A stretch of DNA of 64,000 nucleotides from Limnobaculum allomyrinae. GTDB taxonomy: Bacteria > Pseudomonadota > Gammaproteobacteria > Enterobacterales > Enterobacteriaceae. Under the pieces are notes generated by a model, which was not told where the DNA came from, ran no database searches, and worked only from the letters and a program-made list of their open reading frames with translations. The DNA is taken from assembly GCF_016649425.1 (NCBI RefSeq), contig NZ_JADRCR010000002.1, forward strand, positions 320,575 to 384,574, in the 5' to 3' direction. Below are positions 27,054 to 36,636 of the stretch, in pieces. How positions within the stretch are numbered: the first letter of the stretch is position 1; each line of letters begins with the position of its first letter. A program made the translations under genes and the position numbers.

Positions 27054-28385
27054 ATGATTCAGCAACAAAATCGCCGGTTAAACAAACAGGATTATAAAAC
27101 GCTGACTCTGGCAGCATTAGGCGGTGCGCTGGAGTTTTACGACTTTATTATCTTTGTATTCTTCGCTGTGGTTATCGGTCAACTTTTCTTTCCTGCTGAT
27201 ATGCCCCAATGGCTGGTGCTGATGCAGACCTACGGTATTTTTGCCGCAGGCTATCTGGCTCGCCCGTTGGGGGGAATCATCATGGCTCACTTTGGTGATT
27301 TGGTAGGGCGCAAGCGTATGTTCTCTTTGAGCATTTTGCTGATGGCGTTGCCTACACTGGCCATGGGGATGCTACCAACCTATCAATCTATTGGTATTGC
27401 GGCTCCACTTTTACTGTTATTGATGCGTATTTTCCAGGGCGCAGCTATTGGTGGTGAAGTTCCGGGTGCCTGGGTGTTTGTGGCGGAACATGTACCTTAT
27501 AAACGTATCGGTATTGCCTGTGGTGTACTGACCGCGGGTCTGACGGTTGGGATCTTGCTGGGTTCTTTTGTTGCCACCATGATCAACTCTATGATGAGTG
27601 TGGAAACGATTCATAATGGCGGATGGAGAATACCTTTCTTCCTGGGCGGTATTTTTGGTCTGATCGCTATGTATTTGCGCCGTTGGTTAAAAGAAACGCC
27701 AATATTTATCGAGATGCAACAACGTAAAGCGTTAGCAGCAGAACTGCCATTAAAATCAGTGGTAGTGAACCACACCCGAGCGGTAACGGTTTCTATGCTA
27801 CTTACCTGGTTACTTTCTGCCGGTATTGTGGTGGTTATTCTGATGACGCCAAACTACCTGCAAACTCAATTTGGTATTGAGCGAGTCATTGCGCTGAAAG
27901 CTAACAGCATGGCGATTATTTCACTGTGCGTGGGCTGTGTCATTGCAGGTATGGCGGCTGACCGTTTTGGTGCCAGCAAAACCTTTATTGGTGGTGGTTC
28001 GCTGCTGGCCGTTGCCAGTTGGACGTTTTACCATTCGGCAACCAATGTTGATCTACTGTTTATTACTTACAGTATCGCCGGGTTGTGTGTGGGTGTGGTA
28101 GGCGCGGTTCCTTATGTCATGGTACGAGCATTTCCGGCAGAGGTTCGCTTCTCGGGTATTTCTTTCTCTTATAACGTGTCCTATGCCATTTTTGGTGGTT
28201 TAACGCCGATATGTGTCACTTATTTGATGAAGTTCACACCAATGGCTCCTGCATATTATGTTCTGGCGCTATCGGTGATGGGAATATTGTTGGGAATTTA
28301 TCTGCGTAACGATTTGAGAGCGACGGATAGCATTGCGCAACACAGTGATTCAGAGTTAGAGAAGGCGCCAGTAACGGCGATATAA
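27054..28385 (+). CDS. MFS transporter, metabolite:H+ symporter type
   Basis: 443 residues with about 12 membrane segments. The pattern GALEFYDFIIFVFFA near the N-terminus and GDLVGRKRMF after segment 2 are characteristic of the metabolite:H+ symporter branch (ProP, KgtP, ShiA and citrate carriers). The substrate cannot be read from sequence. E. coli has no such gene between mog and satP, so it is accessory here. Repeat copy 2 follows it. It could serve a dicarboxylate or osmolyte; I have no evidence for either. Confidence 0.85.
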   Translation: MIQQQNRRLNKQDYKTLTLAALGGALEFYDFIIFVFFAVVIGQLFFPADMPQWLVLMQTYGIFAAGYLARPLGGIIMAHFGDLVGRKRMFSLSILLMALPTLAMGMLPTYQSIGIAAPLLLLLMRIFQGAAIGGEVPGAWVFVAEHVPYKRIGIACGVLTAGLTVGILLGSFVATMINSMMSVETIHNGGWRIPFFLGGIFGLIAMYLRRWLKETPIFIEMQQRKALAAELPLKSVVVNHTRAVTVSMLLTWLLSAGIVVVILMTPNYLQTQFGIERVIALKANSMAIISLCVGCVIAGMAADRFGASKTFIGGGSLLAVASWTFYHSATNVDLLFITYSIAGLCVGVVGAVPYVMVRAFPAEVRFSGISFSYNVSYAIFGGLTPICVTYLMKFTPMAPAYYVLALSVMGILLGIYLRNDLRATDSIAQHSDSELEKAPVTAI

Positions 28386-28779
28386 GCGAAGCTTATGGTG
28401 TTCAGTTAAAAGCCATCTGTTATGCAGGTGGCTTTAGATTGATGACAAAGTCTGATAGTTCCACTTTGTCCCTAAAGATAACCAATCGTTGGGAGGGATG
28501 GGTGTTGGGGTCGTAGCAGTTTTAGCTGCCAGACAAACAGGCAAAGCCTGTTTGAACAGCGCTTGCGCTGGCCCGAAGGGTGAAACACCGCAAGGTGTTT
28601 CATAACCGCCCCTAACCCAGCCAGGCCCAACGCACTCTGCGGCTAAGTACAGATGGTCTTCCGGTCGAGCACCAAGTCAATATAAGCATTTTGAATTTTA
28701 CGACCGGAATATTCTCAAATGCTGATTTATTAGGTTTGTCAGCACTCTGAAACTATCGGTTATACAAGTGGCTTTAATA
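28386..28779. other. Intergenic region holding repeat copy 2
   Basis: 394 bases with no gene. The structured repeat fills 28483-28716. CACCTGCATAACAGATGG-like hairpin sequence just after the transporter (around 28410-28435) may be its transcript end but lacks a T-run. Confidence 0.6.
28483..28716 (+). repeat. Structured intergenic repeat, copy 2 (long form)
   Basis: Hairpin chain: GCAG-N6-CTGC (28516-28529), CAAACAGGC-AAA-GCCTGTTTG (28534-28554), CAGCGC-TT-GCGCTG (28557-28570), CCC-GAA-GGG (28572-28580) and TGAAACACC-GCAA-GGTGTTTCA (28581-28602). The terminal stem is TTCCGGTCG (28659-28667) with CGACCGGAA (28701-28709). Similar to copy 1 along its length apart from a divergent block near the left end. 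Two stems differ from copy 1 by paired changes (G-C against A-T; T-A against C-G). Confidence 0.8.
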
Positions 28780-29217
28780 TTAAAGACATTTAATAAATTT
28801 AGTTTGCCCATCGGCCTGTATGCCTTCCTCAATCCATCCTAAATAGTGATAGAATCCATTGGCTCTCACATCAAGATTACTATCCGTTTCCAGCCATATT
28901 TGGGAGCATCCCATCTCTGCCAGCCATTGTTCCGCTGCAATCATCAGCTGTCGACCGATTCCCCGGCCTTCAAAATCGGGCTCAACGAAAAGTGCAAAAA
29001 TAGTCGATTCAGTAGCATTAGCCATGGCAAAAGCCACGATTTTCTGTTCATTCTCTGCAACCCAACCACGTCCCTGATCGATTAACATAGCAGGAAGTGA
29101 TTGATGAGTGATTCCATGGGCGCTCAGCGCTTCCTGCGTCATTTTATTGTCATTAACGCTGAGTCGTACGCGGAACATCTCTGTTACGTCATCAGGAAGT
29201 GCGATTCTTATTTGCAT
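28780..29217 (-). CDS. GNAT family N-acetyltransferase
   Basis: 145 residues with the GNAT fold. The acetyl-CoA loop is seen as EGRGIGRQLM (Q/RxxGxG/A motif A), preceded by FALFVEPDF and followed by LETDSNLDVRANGFYHYLGW (motif B). The acceptor is unknown. It lies downstream of satP on the same strand, but a terminator separates them. Not part of the E. coli gene order here. Confidence 0.85.
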   Translation of the reverse strand: MQIRIALPDDVTEMFRVRLSVNDNKMTQEALSAHGITHQSLPAMLIDQGRGWVAENEQKIVAFAMANATESTIFALFVEPDFEGRGIGRQLMIAAEQWLAEMGCSQIWLETDSNLDVRANGFYHYLGWIEEGIQADGQTKFIKCL

Positions 29218-29259
29218 CGGTTATTTCCTGTTTCTTGAGTGATGAGAAGAATACAAACG

Positions 29260-29291
29260 AAAACGCCTGCATTAAGCAGGCGTTTTTTAGT
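29260..29291 (-). terminator. Terminator downstream of satP
   Basis: AACGCCTGC (29262-29270) pairs with GCAGGCGTT (29276-29284). T-rich flanks occur on both strands (TTTTTT on plus, TTTTCGTTT on minus); satP is the gene it should end. Confidence 0.85.
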
Positions 29292-29308
29292 GACGAATAA
29301 AACGAGGA

Positions 29309-29881
29309 TTAACCTGCTTTACGTTCACCAATTGGCAGAACAGTACGACCATACTGTTCGTTCAGCACTTCTGCCATTGCCAGATAAATTGCGCTGGCGC
29401 CACAAACGATACCAACATAACCGGCGACGTTCAACAGACCAGTATTAGCGGTAATGTTACCGATAGATAACATAAAGAACAGTACCGTCAGGCTGGCAAA
29501 GACAAACTGTAAGCCACGGTTAGCGCGCAGGGTACCGAAGAACATAAACAGAGTGAAGATGCCCCATAGCGCTAAATAGATACCCAGGAAGGTAGCATCA
29601 GTAGCATGTGCATGTCCGACTTCCGGGAGCAACCAGATACCCACTAAGGTCATCCAGAAAAAACCATAAGAAGTGAATGCGGTAACGCCAAAGGTATTAC
29701 CTTTTTTGAATTCTAAAATACCGGCAATAACCTGTGCCATACCACCATAAAAAATACCCATAGCAATAATCGCTGTGGTTACCGGAAAGAAACCGGCGTT
29801 ATGGATATTTAATAAAATAGTGGTCATCCCAAATCCCATTAATCCTAGTGGACCTGGGTTTGCTAATTTATTCGAGTGCAT
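29309..29881 (-). CDS. satP: Acetate/succinate transporter SatP
   Basis: 190-residue inner-membrane protein of the AceTr (YaaH/GPR1) family with six predicted membrane segments. The signature N-P-x-P-L-G-L occurs at residues 8-14 (NPGPLGL), and FYGGMAQVIAGI is typical. It carries acetate and succinate with protons. Gene order mog-(transporter)-satP-dnaK keeps the E. coli frame. It is divergent from dnaK. Confidence 0.95.
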   Translation of the reverse strand: MHSNKLANPGPLGLMGFGMTTILLNIHNAGFFPVTTAIIAMGIFYGGMAQVIAGILEFKKGNTFGVTAFTSYGFFWMTLVGIWLLPEVGHAHATDATFLGIYLALWGIFTLFMFFGTLRANRGLQFVFASLTVLFFMLSIGNITANTGLLNVAGYVGIVCGASAIYLAMAEVLNEQYGRTVLPIGERKAG

Positions 29882-30218
29882 ATTTCCTCTGTACTCACGA
29901 ATGCTGATTTAATAAGTGGATTTTTATCCGCATAGAGGCGGAATTAACTAACAACGACCACGGGTAAATAACACCGCGTATTACACGTGAGCGCGCATAA
30001 TAATGAGGCATGAGTCACGAAACAATGGTTTTGATCAGGATTAATGCGAAATTTTTTTTATTTGCCCCCCTTGATGCGAGATTTGCCGCCCCCATCTTAT
30101 GAACAACGGTGAAGCAAGCCTATGGATGTAAGACTTTTATTGGTAGTTGAAAAGTCATTTTACACCCCCATATAGGTGAGTATGTGAACGAATATAGTTT
30201 TTAAGTGGAGAACATGTA
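29882..30218. other. Divergent promoter region between satP and dnaK
   Basis: 337 bases with no gene. It contains the heat-shock promoter of dnaK at 30068-30097 and should hold the satP promoter near 29900-30000. Confidence 0.6.
30068..30097 (+). promoter_or_regulatory. Sigma-32 heat-shock promoter of dnaKJ
   Basis: CCCTTGATG (-35, 30068-30076) and CCCCCATCT (-10, 30089-30097) with 13 bases between CTTGATG and CCCCAT. This matches the sigma-32 consensus and the E. coli dnaK P1 sequence. Confidence 0.9.
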
Positions 30219-32129
30219 ATGGGTAAAATTATTGGTATTGACCTGGGTACAACGAACTCATGTGTTGCTGTAATGGACGGCACACAGGTTCGCGTAATTG
30301 AGAACGCGGAAGGGGATCGTACAACTCCGTCAATTATCGCGTATACCCAGGACGGCGAAATTCTGGTTGGTCAGCCTGCTAAACGTCAGGCGGTGACTAA
30401 CCCACAAAATACACTTTTCGCAATTAAGCGTCTGATTGGTCGTCGTTTTGGTGACGAAGAAGTTCAGCGTGACCGTGACATTATGCCTTTTAAAATCATT
30501 GGGGCAGACAACGGTGATGCATGGGTTGAAGTAAAAGGTCAGAAAATTGCACCACCTCAGATTTCTGCTGAAGTTTTGAAAAAAATGAAGAAAACAGCAG
30601 AAGACTTTTTAGGTGAGCCAGTAACCGAAGCGGTAATTACCGTTCCGGCTTACTTTAACGATTCTCAACGTCAGGCAACTAAAGATGCCGGTCGTATCGC
30701 TGGTTTAGATGTAAAACGTATCATCAACGAACCAACCGCAGCGGCTCTGGCCTATGGTCTGGATAAAGAGATGGGCAACCGCACTATCGCCGTGTATGAC
30801 TTAGGTGGTGGTACATTCGATATCTCTATTATTGAAATTGATGAAGTTGACGGCGAAAAAACCTTCGAAGTATTGGCAACCAACGGTGATACTCACTTAG
30901 GTGGTGAAGACTTTGATACCCGTCTGATCAACTATCTGGTTGATGAGTTCAAAAAAGAGCAAGGCTTTGATTTACGTAATGACCCACTGGCGATGCAACG
31001 CCTGAAAGAAGCGGCAGAAAAAGCGAAAATCGAACTCTCTTCTGCTCAACAAACGGATGTTAACCTGCCGTACATTACTGCAGATGCAACCGGCCCTAAA
31101 CATATGAATATTAAAGTGACTCGTGCAAAACTTGAGTCACTGGTTGAAGACTTAGTTAACCGCTCTTTAGAGCCGTTAAAAGTAGCATTAAAGGATGCTG
31201 GCCTGTCAGTAAATGAAATCGACGATGTTATTCTGGTCGGTGGTCAAATCCGTATGCCATTAGTACAGAAGAAAGTATCAGATTTCTTTGGTAAAGAGCC
31301 GCGTAAAGATGTTAACCCGGACGAAGCAGTAGCTATCGGTGCTGCGGTTCAGGGTGGTGTGTTAGCGGGTGATGTAACTGACGTATTGCTGTTAGACGTG
31401 ACGCCTCTGTCTCTGGGTATTGAAACCATGGGCGGCGTGATGACTTCACTGATTACCAAGAACACCACTATCCCGACTAAACATAGTCAGGTGTTCTCAA
31501 CGGCTGAAGACAACCAGTCTGCGGTAACTATCCATGTTATCCAGGGTGAGCGTAAGCGTGCGGCAGATAACAAATCACTGGGTCAGTTCAATCTGGACGG
31601 GATTCAGGCAGCACCACGCGGTATGCCGCAAATCGAAGTCACGTTTGATATCGATGCTGATGGTATTCTGCACGTATCGGCAAAAGATAAAAACAGCGGT
31701 CGTGAGCAAAACATTACCATTAAGGCTTCTTCTGGTTTGAACGAAGAAGAAATCCAAAAAATGGTACGTGAAGCAGAAGCTAACGCGGACGCTGACCGTA
31801 AATTCGAAGAGCTGGTTCAAACGCGTAACCAGGGTGACCACCTGTTGCACAGTACTCGTAAGCAAATTACGGAAGCGGGCGACAAGTTACCAGCGGATGA
31901 TAAGACTGCCATTGAAGCTGCGTTAAGCGCGCTGGAAACTTCACTGAAAGGTGAAGATAAAGCAGATATCGAAGCGAAAATCCAGGCGCTGGTTGAAGTC
32001 TCTGGCAAGCTGATGGAAATGGCTCAACAGCAACATGCTGAAACCGCATCAGAAGGCGCACAAAGCGCGCCAGGTAAAGATGACGACGCCGTTGACGCTG
32101 AATTCGAAGAAGTTAAAGACAAGAAGTAA
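30219..32129 (+). CDS. dnaK: Molecular chaperone DnaK (Hsp70)
   Basis: 636 residues. The N-terminal ATPase domain starts [15 protein letters not shown] and has [13 protein letters not shown] near 190-203. The substrate-binding domain follows about residue 390, and the C-terminal lid ends in the conserved [16 protein letters not shown]. It refolds proteins with DnaJ and GrpE. One oddity: in the third Hsp70 signature, usually GGQTRMP, residue 344 is Ile (GGQIRMP). A sigma-32 promoter lies 120 bases upstream; dnaJ follows after 116 bases containing a hairpin. Confidence 0.98.
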   Translation: MGKIIGIDLGTTNSCVAVMDGTQVRVIENAEGDRTTPSIIAYTQDGEILVGQPAKRQAVTNPQNTLFAIKRLIGRRFGDEEVQRDRDIMPFKIIGADNGDAWVEVKGQKIAPPQISAEVLKKMKKTAEDFLGEPVTEAVITVPAYFNDSQRQATKDAGRIAGLDVKRIINEPTAAALAYGLDKEMGNRTIAVYDLGGGTFDISIIEIDEVDGEKTFEVLATNGDTHLGGEDFDTRLINYLVDEFKKEQGFDLRNDPLAMQRLKEAAEKAKIELSSAQQTDVNLPYITADATGPKHMNIKVTRAKLESLVEDLVNRSLEPLKVALKDAGLSVNEIDDVILVGGQIRMPLVQKKVSDFFGKEPRKDVNPDEAVAIGAAVQGGVLAGDVTDVLLLDVTPLSLGIETMGGVMTSLITKNTTIPTKHSQVFSTAEDNQSAVTIHVIQGERKRAADNKSLGQFNLDGIQAAPRGMPQIEVTFDIDADGILHVSAKDKNSGREQNITIKASSGLNEEEIQKMVREAEANADADRKFEELVQTRNQGDHLLHSTRKQITEAGDKLPADDKTAIEAALSALETSLKGEDKADIEAKIQALVEVSGKLMEMAQQQHAETASEGAQSAPGKDDDAVDAEFEEVKDKK

Positions 32130-32188
32130 TCGCCCTTAAGCGGGCACGGTAATGATGCTTAAATTGTGGTATCGTTAACGGAACTTGG

Positions 32189-32218
32189 CACGGGCGTTGA
32201 GGTAACTCTACGCCCGTG
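32189..32218 (+). other. Intercistronic hairpin between dnaK and dnaJ
   Basis: CACGGGCGT (32189-32197) pairs with ACGCCCGTG (32210-32218). The loop itself pairs GAG with CTC over a GTAA tetraloop. No T-run follows, so it is more likely a processing or stability element than a terminator. Confidence 0.75.
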
Positions 32219-32245
32219 TACGCATATATAGGGTAAAGTCCACAG

Positions 32246-33382
32246 ATGGCGAAGAAAGACTATTACGAAGTCCTGGGCGTAGGCCGTGACGCTGATGAGC
32301 GTGAGATAAAGAAGGCTTATAAACGCTTAGCGATGAAACATCACCCAGACAGAAACCAGGGTGATAAAGACTCTGAAGAGAAGTTTAAAGAGATCAAAGA
32401 AGCGTATGAAATTCTGACCGATGCGCAGAAGAAAGCCGCTTACGATCAGTACGGTCATGCCGCTTTTGAACAAGGCGGCATGGGCGGTGGTGGTTTTGGT
32501 GGCGGCTTCAGCGGCGGCGGTGACTTTAACGATATCTTTGGTGATGTATTTGGCGATATCTTTGGTGGTCGTCGTCAACGCGCAAGCCGGGGTTCTGACC
32601 TGCAATACACCATGACATTAACGCTGGAAGAAGCGGTTCGTGGTGTCGCTAAAGAGATCCGTATTCCAACGCTGGCTGAGTGTGATGTTTGCCACGGTAG
32701 CGGTGCGAAAGCCGGAACCAGTTCAACCACCTGCTCAACCTGCCATGGTGCCGGTCAGGTTCAGATGCGTCAGGGCTTCTTTGCGGTACAGCAAACCTGT
32801 CCAACCTGTCATGGTCGCGGCAAGATCATTAAAGATCCATGCAATAAATGTCATGGTCAGGGTCGGGTAGAGAAGACTAAAACGCTGTCGGTTAAGATCC
32901 CGGCTGGCGTTGATACCGGAGATCGTATTCGTCTGTCTGGCGAAGGTGAAGCCGGAGAGAACGGAGCACCGGCAGGCGATCTATACGTTCAGGTTCAGGT
33001 GAAACAGCATCCAATCTTTGAACGTGATGGTAATAACCTCTATTGTGAAGTGCCGATTAACTTTGCAATGGCCGCTTTAGGTGGCGAAATTGAAGTCCCT
33101 ACGCTGGATGGCCGGGTAAATCTGAAGGTTCCGGCAGAAACCCAAACCGGTAAGCTGTTCCGCATGCGCGGAAAAGGCGTGAAATCGGTTCGCGGTGGAA
33201 GTCAGGGCGACCTGCTGTGCCGCGTTGTTGTTGAGACGCCGGTTAAGCTTAATGAGAAGCAAAAAGAGCTATTACGCGAACTTGAAGAATCCTTAGGTGG
33301 TGAAAAGGGGGCTAAAAATAGCCCACGTTCTAAGTCATTCTTTGACGGCGTGAAGAAGTTTTTTGATGATTTGGCTGGCTAA
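32246..33382 (+). CDS. dnaJ: Co-chaperone DnaJ (Hsp40)
   Basis: 378 residues. The J domain (1-70) has the HPD triad at 33-35, which stimulates DnaK ATPase. A Gly/Phe-rich stretch spans about 75-115. Four zinc motifs CxxCxGxG appear in order: [24 protein letters not shown] and CNKCHGQG. Then come the C-terminal peptide-binding domains. It is co-transcribed with dnaK and ends in a strong terminator. Confidence 0.98.
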   Translation: MAKKDYYEVLGVGRDADEREIKKAYKRLAMKHHPDRNQGDKDSEEKFKEIKEAYEILTDAQKKAAYDQYGHAAFEQGGMGGGGFGGGFSGGGDFNDIFGDVFGDIFGGRRQRASRGSDLQYTMTLTLEEAVRGVAKEIRIPTLAECDVCHGSGAKAGTSSTTCSTCHGAGQVQMRQGFFAVQQTCPTCHGRGKIIKDPCNKCHGQGRVEKTKTLSVKIPAGVDTGDRIRLSGEGEAGENGAPAGDLYVQVQVKQHPIFERDGNNLYCEVPINFAMAALGGEIEVPTLDGRVNLKVPAETQTGKLFRMRGKGVKSVRGGSQGDLLCRVVVETPVKLNEKQKELLRELEESLGGEKGAKNSPRSKSFFDGVKKFFDDLAG

Positions 33383-33736
33383 TCATTTAGCATCTTATTG
33401 TCAGGATAAAAGTCCCCGAATGTGTTTGGGGACTTTTTTTTGCCTGAAATAAAACGCGTAACGGGTTAGTTTTCTTGTTTAATAGTTAATAACAACTAAG
33501 CGTTTCATTTTGAAAGATTATCAATGTTATATCATGATTAATAATAATATTTTAGTTTGTCTGCTATAAGTAACTCTGGATATAGGTATCATTTAAAACT
33601 ACTTTTTGTAAAATTATGGATTCTTAGTCTATTTTTAAGGCTATAGGTGAAATTTTATAGTATTATCCGATAGTGCAAAATTGAATAATAACATTAAGGT
33701 ATCTTGTTATAAGGTATTAAAGGAGCCGTTCTTATC
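33383..33736. other. Gap between dnaJ and nhaA
   Basis: 354 bases: the dnaJ terminator, then about 290 very AT-rich bases that must contain the nhaA promoter. AAAGGAG precedes the nhaA start. No small gene is seen. Confidence 0.5.
33408..33441 (+). terminator. Terminator of dnaKJ
   Basis: AAAAGTCCCC (33408-33417) pairs with GGGGACTTTT (33428-33437), followed by further T. Confidence 0.93.
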
Positions 33737-34915
33737 ATGACTCACTACTTGCGCCAGTTTCTAAAGTTAGAAGCGTCAGGCGGGATTTTACTGATTATTG
33801 CAGCATTCATTGCCATGGTTATGGCGAATTCCCCTTTACAGACTGCCTATGAAGGCTTTTTGCATTTACCGATAATCATCAAGATAGCGGCTCTGGACTT
33901 AAGTAATTCCTTGGCTCACTGGATCAACGATGGTTTGATGGCGATCTTCTTTTTGGTCATTGGACTGGAAGTCAAAAAAGAGCTGATAGAAGGATCGCTG
34001 GCGGGAAGGGACAAGGCCATGTTCCCGGTAGTAGCAGCGATAGGGGGAATGGTTCTTCCGGCGTTAGTTTATCTGATATTTAATATGGATGATGTGGTAA
34101 CCCGTACCGGTTGGGCGATTCCCGCGGCAACTGATATTGCTTTTGCGCTTGGGGTAATGGCATTGTTAGGAAGTCGGGTACCAACCAGTCTGAAAGCTTT
34201 TTTAATGGCGTTAGCGATTATTGATGACTTGGGGGCGATAATTATTATTGCTCTGTTTTATACCAAAGAGTTGTCAATGGTTGCTTTGGCAGGAGCCGCC
34301 GTGACGATTGCTATCATGGCAGTGATGAACTGGCGTGGAGTAGGTAACAAACTGGCCTATATCATTGTTGGCGCAATACTCTGGGTATTTATGCTTAAGT
34401 CAGGTGTACATGCTACGTTAGCGGGCGTCATTACCGGCTTCTTTATTCCACTTAATGGCTCAGAAGGCAGTAAGCCGCTGGATAGCTTGATTCATCAGTT
34501 GCACCCCTGGGTCACCTACTTTATTTTACCGCTGTTTGCATTTGCCAATGCCGGTGTTGCTTTGACAGGCGTTACGCTAAACTCACTGGGTGGTATTTTA
34601 CCATTAGGAATTATGTTGGGCTTGGTTGTTGGTAAACCGCTTGGAATCTTCGGTTTCTGCTGGGTTGCGTTAAAAACTGGTTTAGTAAAAATGCCGGAAT
34701 CTATTCAGTTAAAACATATTTTCTCTGTTTCTGTGCTCTGTGGTATTGGCTTTACTATGTCTATTTTTATCTCTTCTCTGGCATTTGAGGGTTTATCCGC
34801 TGAATACATTACCTATTCACGTTTAGGTATTCTGATTGGTTCAACGGTGGCTGCTGTATTGGGATATTTCCTACTAAAAATATCATTATCGAAATTATCG
34901 CCACACAAAGTGTGA
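33737..34915 (+). CDS. nhaA: Na+/H+ antiporter NhaA
   Basis: 392-residue inner-membrane antiporter with 12 predicted segments, exchanging one Na+ for two H+ to keep pH and sodium in balance. The ion-binding Asp163 and Asp164 ([10 protein letters not shown]) have the E. coli numbering. TDIAFALGV forms the crossed discontinuous helix. In E. coli nhaR, its LysR-type activator, follows; here the next genes are the convergent curli genes, so nhaR is missing from this locus. Confidence 0.97.
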   Translation: MTHYLRQFLKLEASGGILLIIAAFIAMVMANSPLQTAYEGFLHLPIIIKIAALDLSNSLAHWINDGLMAIFFLVIGLEVKKELIEGSLAGRDKAMFPVVAAIGGMVLPALVYLIFNMDDVVTRTGWAIPAATDIAFALGVMALLGSRVPTSLKAFLMALAIIDDLGAIIIIALFYTKELSMVALAGAAVTIAIMAVMNWRGVGNKLAYIIVGAILWVFMLKSGVHATLAGVITGFFIPLNGSEGSKPLDSLIHQLHPWVTYFILPLFAFANAGVALTGVTLNSLGGILPLGIMLGLVVGKPLGIFGFCWVALKTGLVKMPESIQLKHIFSVSVLCGIGFTMSIFISSLAFEGLSAEYITYSRLGILIGSTVAAVLGYFLLKISLSKLSPHKV

Positions 34916-34924
34916 TGCAGTAAA

Positions 34925-34964
34925 AGAATAAAGGTTCTGCCATTTGGCAGAACCTTTATTCTGA
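34925..34964. terminator. Bidirectional terminator between nhaA and csgG
   Basis: A 16-base perfect stem: AATAAAGGTTCTGCCA (34927-34942) with its complement at 34945-34960. A/T-rich flanks allow termination on both strands. Confidence 0.88.
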
Positions 34965-34975
34965 TAAAAATGATA

Positions 34976-35806
34976 TCAGGCTACCGGAACTTTAAGATTT
35001 TTATAGCGCTGGAAAACCGGCGTATTAATCTCTTGTGGGTTCTGTAGCTGCCATAAGTTACGCGTTATACCATCATTAATCAGATAAATAACGCCGGTTT
35101 CAATGGCGGACATCAGGCACATCATGACGGGTTCATTTGAGGTATAACCCACTTCACCTTCCAGCAAGCGCTGATAATCGATAAAGCGGAATACTCCGGC
35201 CTGTACTTCATAAGAAAGTATGGTTTTACTGGTATTCACCGATGAAAGAATCTCCCCGGTGCTAACATTAACGACCCTTAAATTAACGGCAATCTGATCG
35301 AGTTGATATTGGGTACTTCCCCCGATACCAAAATACCGTGCACCGATTCCCCCTGATTTTACATTGCTTTCGTAACCGATAATGGAACCTTCAATCAGTA
35401 CGTTTGCTGCGACCAGTGAGGAAAGTGGCTGCATATTATTAACTGCCGCTTTACCATTCTCTTGAGCTGCCCGAATAATTTTTCGTTCATTTAACAGATT
35501 TTGCAGACCTTGCCGCTCCAGCGGAATAAACCAGTTTGAATCTTTTAATGCAGATATCAGCATAGCCGTCGCACTTTGTGGCACAGAGGTAGAGAAGTTA
35601 CTGGCCGGATAAGGTTTAAACTGTCCGGTTTCATCCTGAATATTGTATACCGAGACAAAAATTTTACCTTTTGGTGTCGGTAACTGTGTTAAGTCCTGAT
35701 AGCTGGGGCTACGCGGTAATAGCGTTGGTTCAGCGGCTTGTCTTGGTGGGTTGGTGAGACAACCATTTAGTAGAAACAGGCTGGCAAGTAATAAGAGATG
35801 GCGCAT
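34976..35806 (-). CDS. csgG: Curli secretion lipoprotein CsgG
   Basis: 276 residues. The lipoprotein signal ends in LNGC, giving acylated Cys16. CsgG forms the nonameric outer-membrane pore for curli subunits. The constriction-loop segment SVYNIQDETGQFKPYPASNF is intact, with its Tyr, Asn and Phe. The C-terminal half (SVNTSKTILSYEVQAGVFR, then EGEVGYTSNEPVM) is nearly the E. coli sequence. Last gene of the csgDEFG unit. Confidence 0.97.
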   Translation of the reverse strand: MRHLLLLASLFLLNGCLTNPPRQAAEPTLLPRSPSYQDLTQLPTPKGKIFVSVYNIQDETGQFKPYPASNFSTSVPQSATAMLISALKDSNWFIPLERQGLQNLLNERKIIRAAQENGKAAVNNMQPLSSLVAANVLIEGSIIGYESNVKSGGIGARYFGIGGSTQYQLDQIAVNLRVVNVSTGEILSSVNTSKTILSYEVQAGVFRFIDYQRLLEGEVGYTSNEPVMMCLMSAIETGVIYLINDGITRNLWQLQNPQEINTPVFQRYKNLKVPVA

Positions 35807-35822
35807 AGGTCGTTACCTTGTC

Positions 35823-36233
35823 TTAGTTAGCGCTGATACTGGTCAAGCCATCGACTTGAATGGTCGAGCTTTTACCACTGGCACGATCGAGAATATTCAT
35901 GGTCAGGTTGCCGTCGGTATTAGTAACATCAACAATAAAGTCTTTTGTCACCAGCCGGCCTGGTTTTCCCTGATTGATGTTGCCCATCAGGCTACCCAAA
36001 AGTTGGGACTGAATGGCTGAGGTAAAATTATCCAGCGCCGAAGGCGTGGAAGACTCAAAATCGTATCCATCAGGATCTTTATACGAGTTCTGAGCATTGG
36101 CTTCAGATAGCAGATAAGAGCCATTATTGGGGTTACCACCAAAATTAGGATTAACAAACTGAAATACCATGTTTCCTCCCCAGGAGAGGGGAGAGAACAG
36201 AAGCAAAGATAGAACAATGTTTTTGATGCGCAT
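35823..36233 (-). CDS. csgF: Curli assembly protein CsgF
   Basis: 136 residues with a signal peptide ending near SPLSWG-GN. The mature N-terminus starts [14 protein letters not shown], the segment that inserts into the CsgG pore. CsgF localises CsgB nucleation at the cell surface. The start at 36233 has AAGGAG upstream; an in-frame ATG at 36254 would overlap csgE. Confidence 0.95.
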   Translation of the reverse strand: MRIKNIVLSLLLFSPLSWGGNMVFQFVNPNFGGNPNNGSYLLSEANAQNSYKDPDGYDFESSTPSALDNFTSAIQSQLLGSLMGNINQGKPGRLVTKDFIVDVTNTDGNLTMNILDRASGKSSTIQVDGLTSISAN

Positions 36234-36243
36234 AACACTCTCC

Positions 36244-36633
36244 TTAAAACTCATCTCGGGTTAAGTCACCGGTATTCAGAAGGCTTTGATCTATCTGCCT
36301 TCTGGCCAGCTTTTCTGCCACTTGGTCAATGGCTAATTCTATGTTGCGATTAAAGTCGCGTTTGGTTGGAAACAGAAACGCCTGATGTAACACGTCCTGA
36401 TCGATTTTTATGGTTATCCAGCTTCCCCAGCGTGCGCTGGGCTTTTCGCTGATGGTGATATTTCCTTTAAAATCTTTATCCCATTTATCACTAAAGGCGC
36501 GGTAAAAATCGTGTCCGGTGGCGGTTACCGTGTGATCGGTAATCAAACCAGGCACTTCAACTTCAACAGCCGATGCGATCGGGCTAAACGTTAAAAAGAG
36601 TGAAATGACAGCAGCCGACAGATAACCGTTCAT
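36244..36633 (-). CDS. csgE: Curli transport specificity factor CsgE
   Basis: 129 residues with a signal peptide ending near IASA-VE. It has the family runs [20 protein letters not shown] and [12 protein letters not shown]. CsgE caps the periplasmic side of CsgG and delivers CsgA. It lies three bases after csgD and ten before csgF. Confidence 0.95.
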   Translation of the reverse strand: MNGYLSAAVISLFLTFSPIASAVEVEVPGLITDHTVTATGHDFYRAFSDKWDKDFKGNITISEKPSARWGSWITIKIDQDVLHQAFLFPTKRDFNRNIELAIDQVAEKLARRQIDQSLLNTGDLTRDEF

Positions 36634-36636
36634 GAT

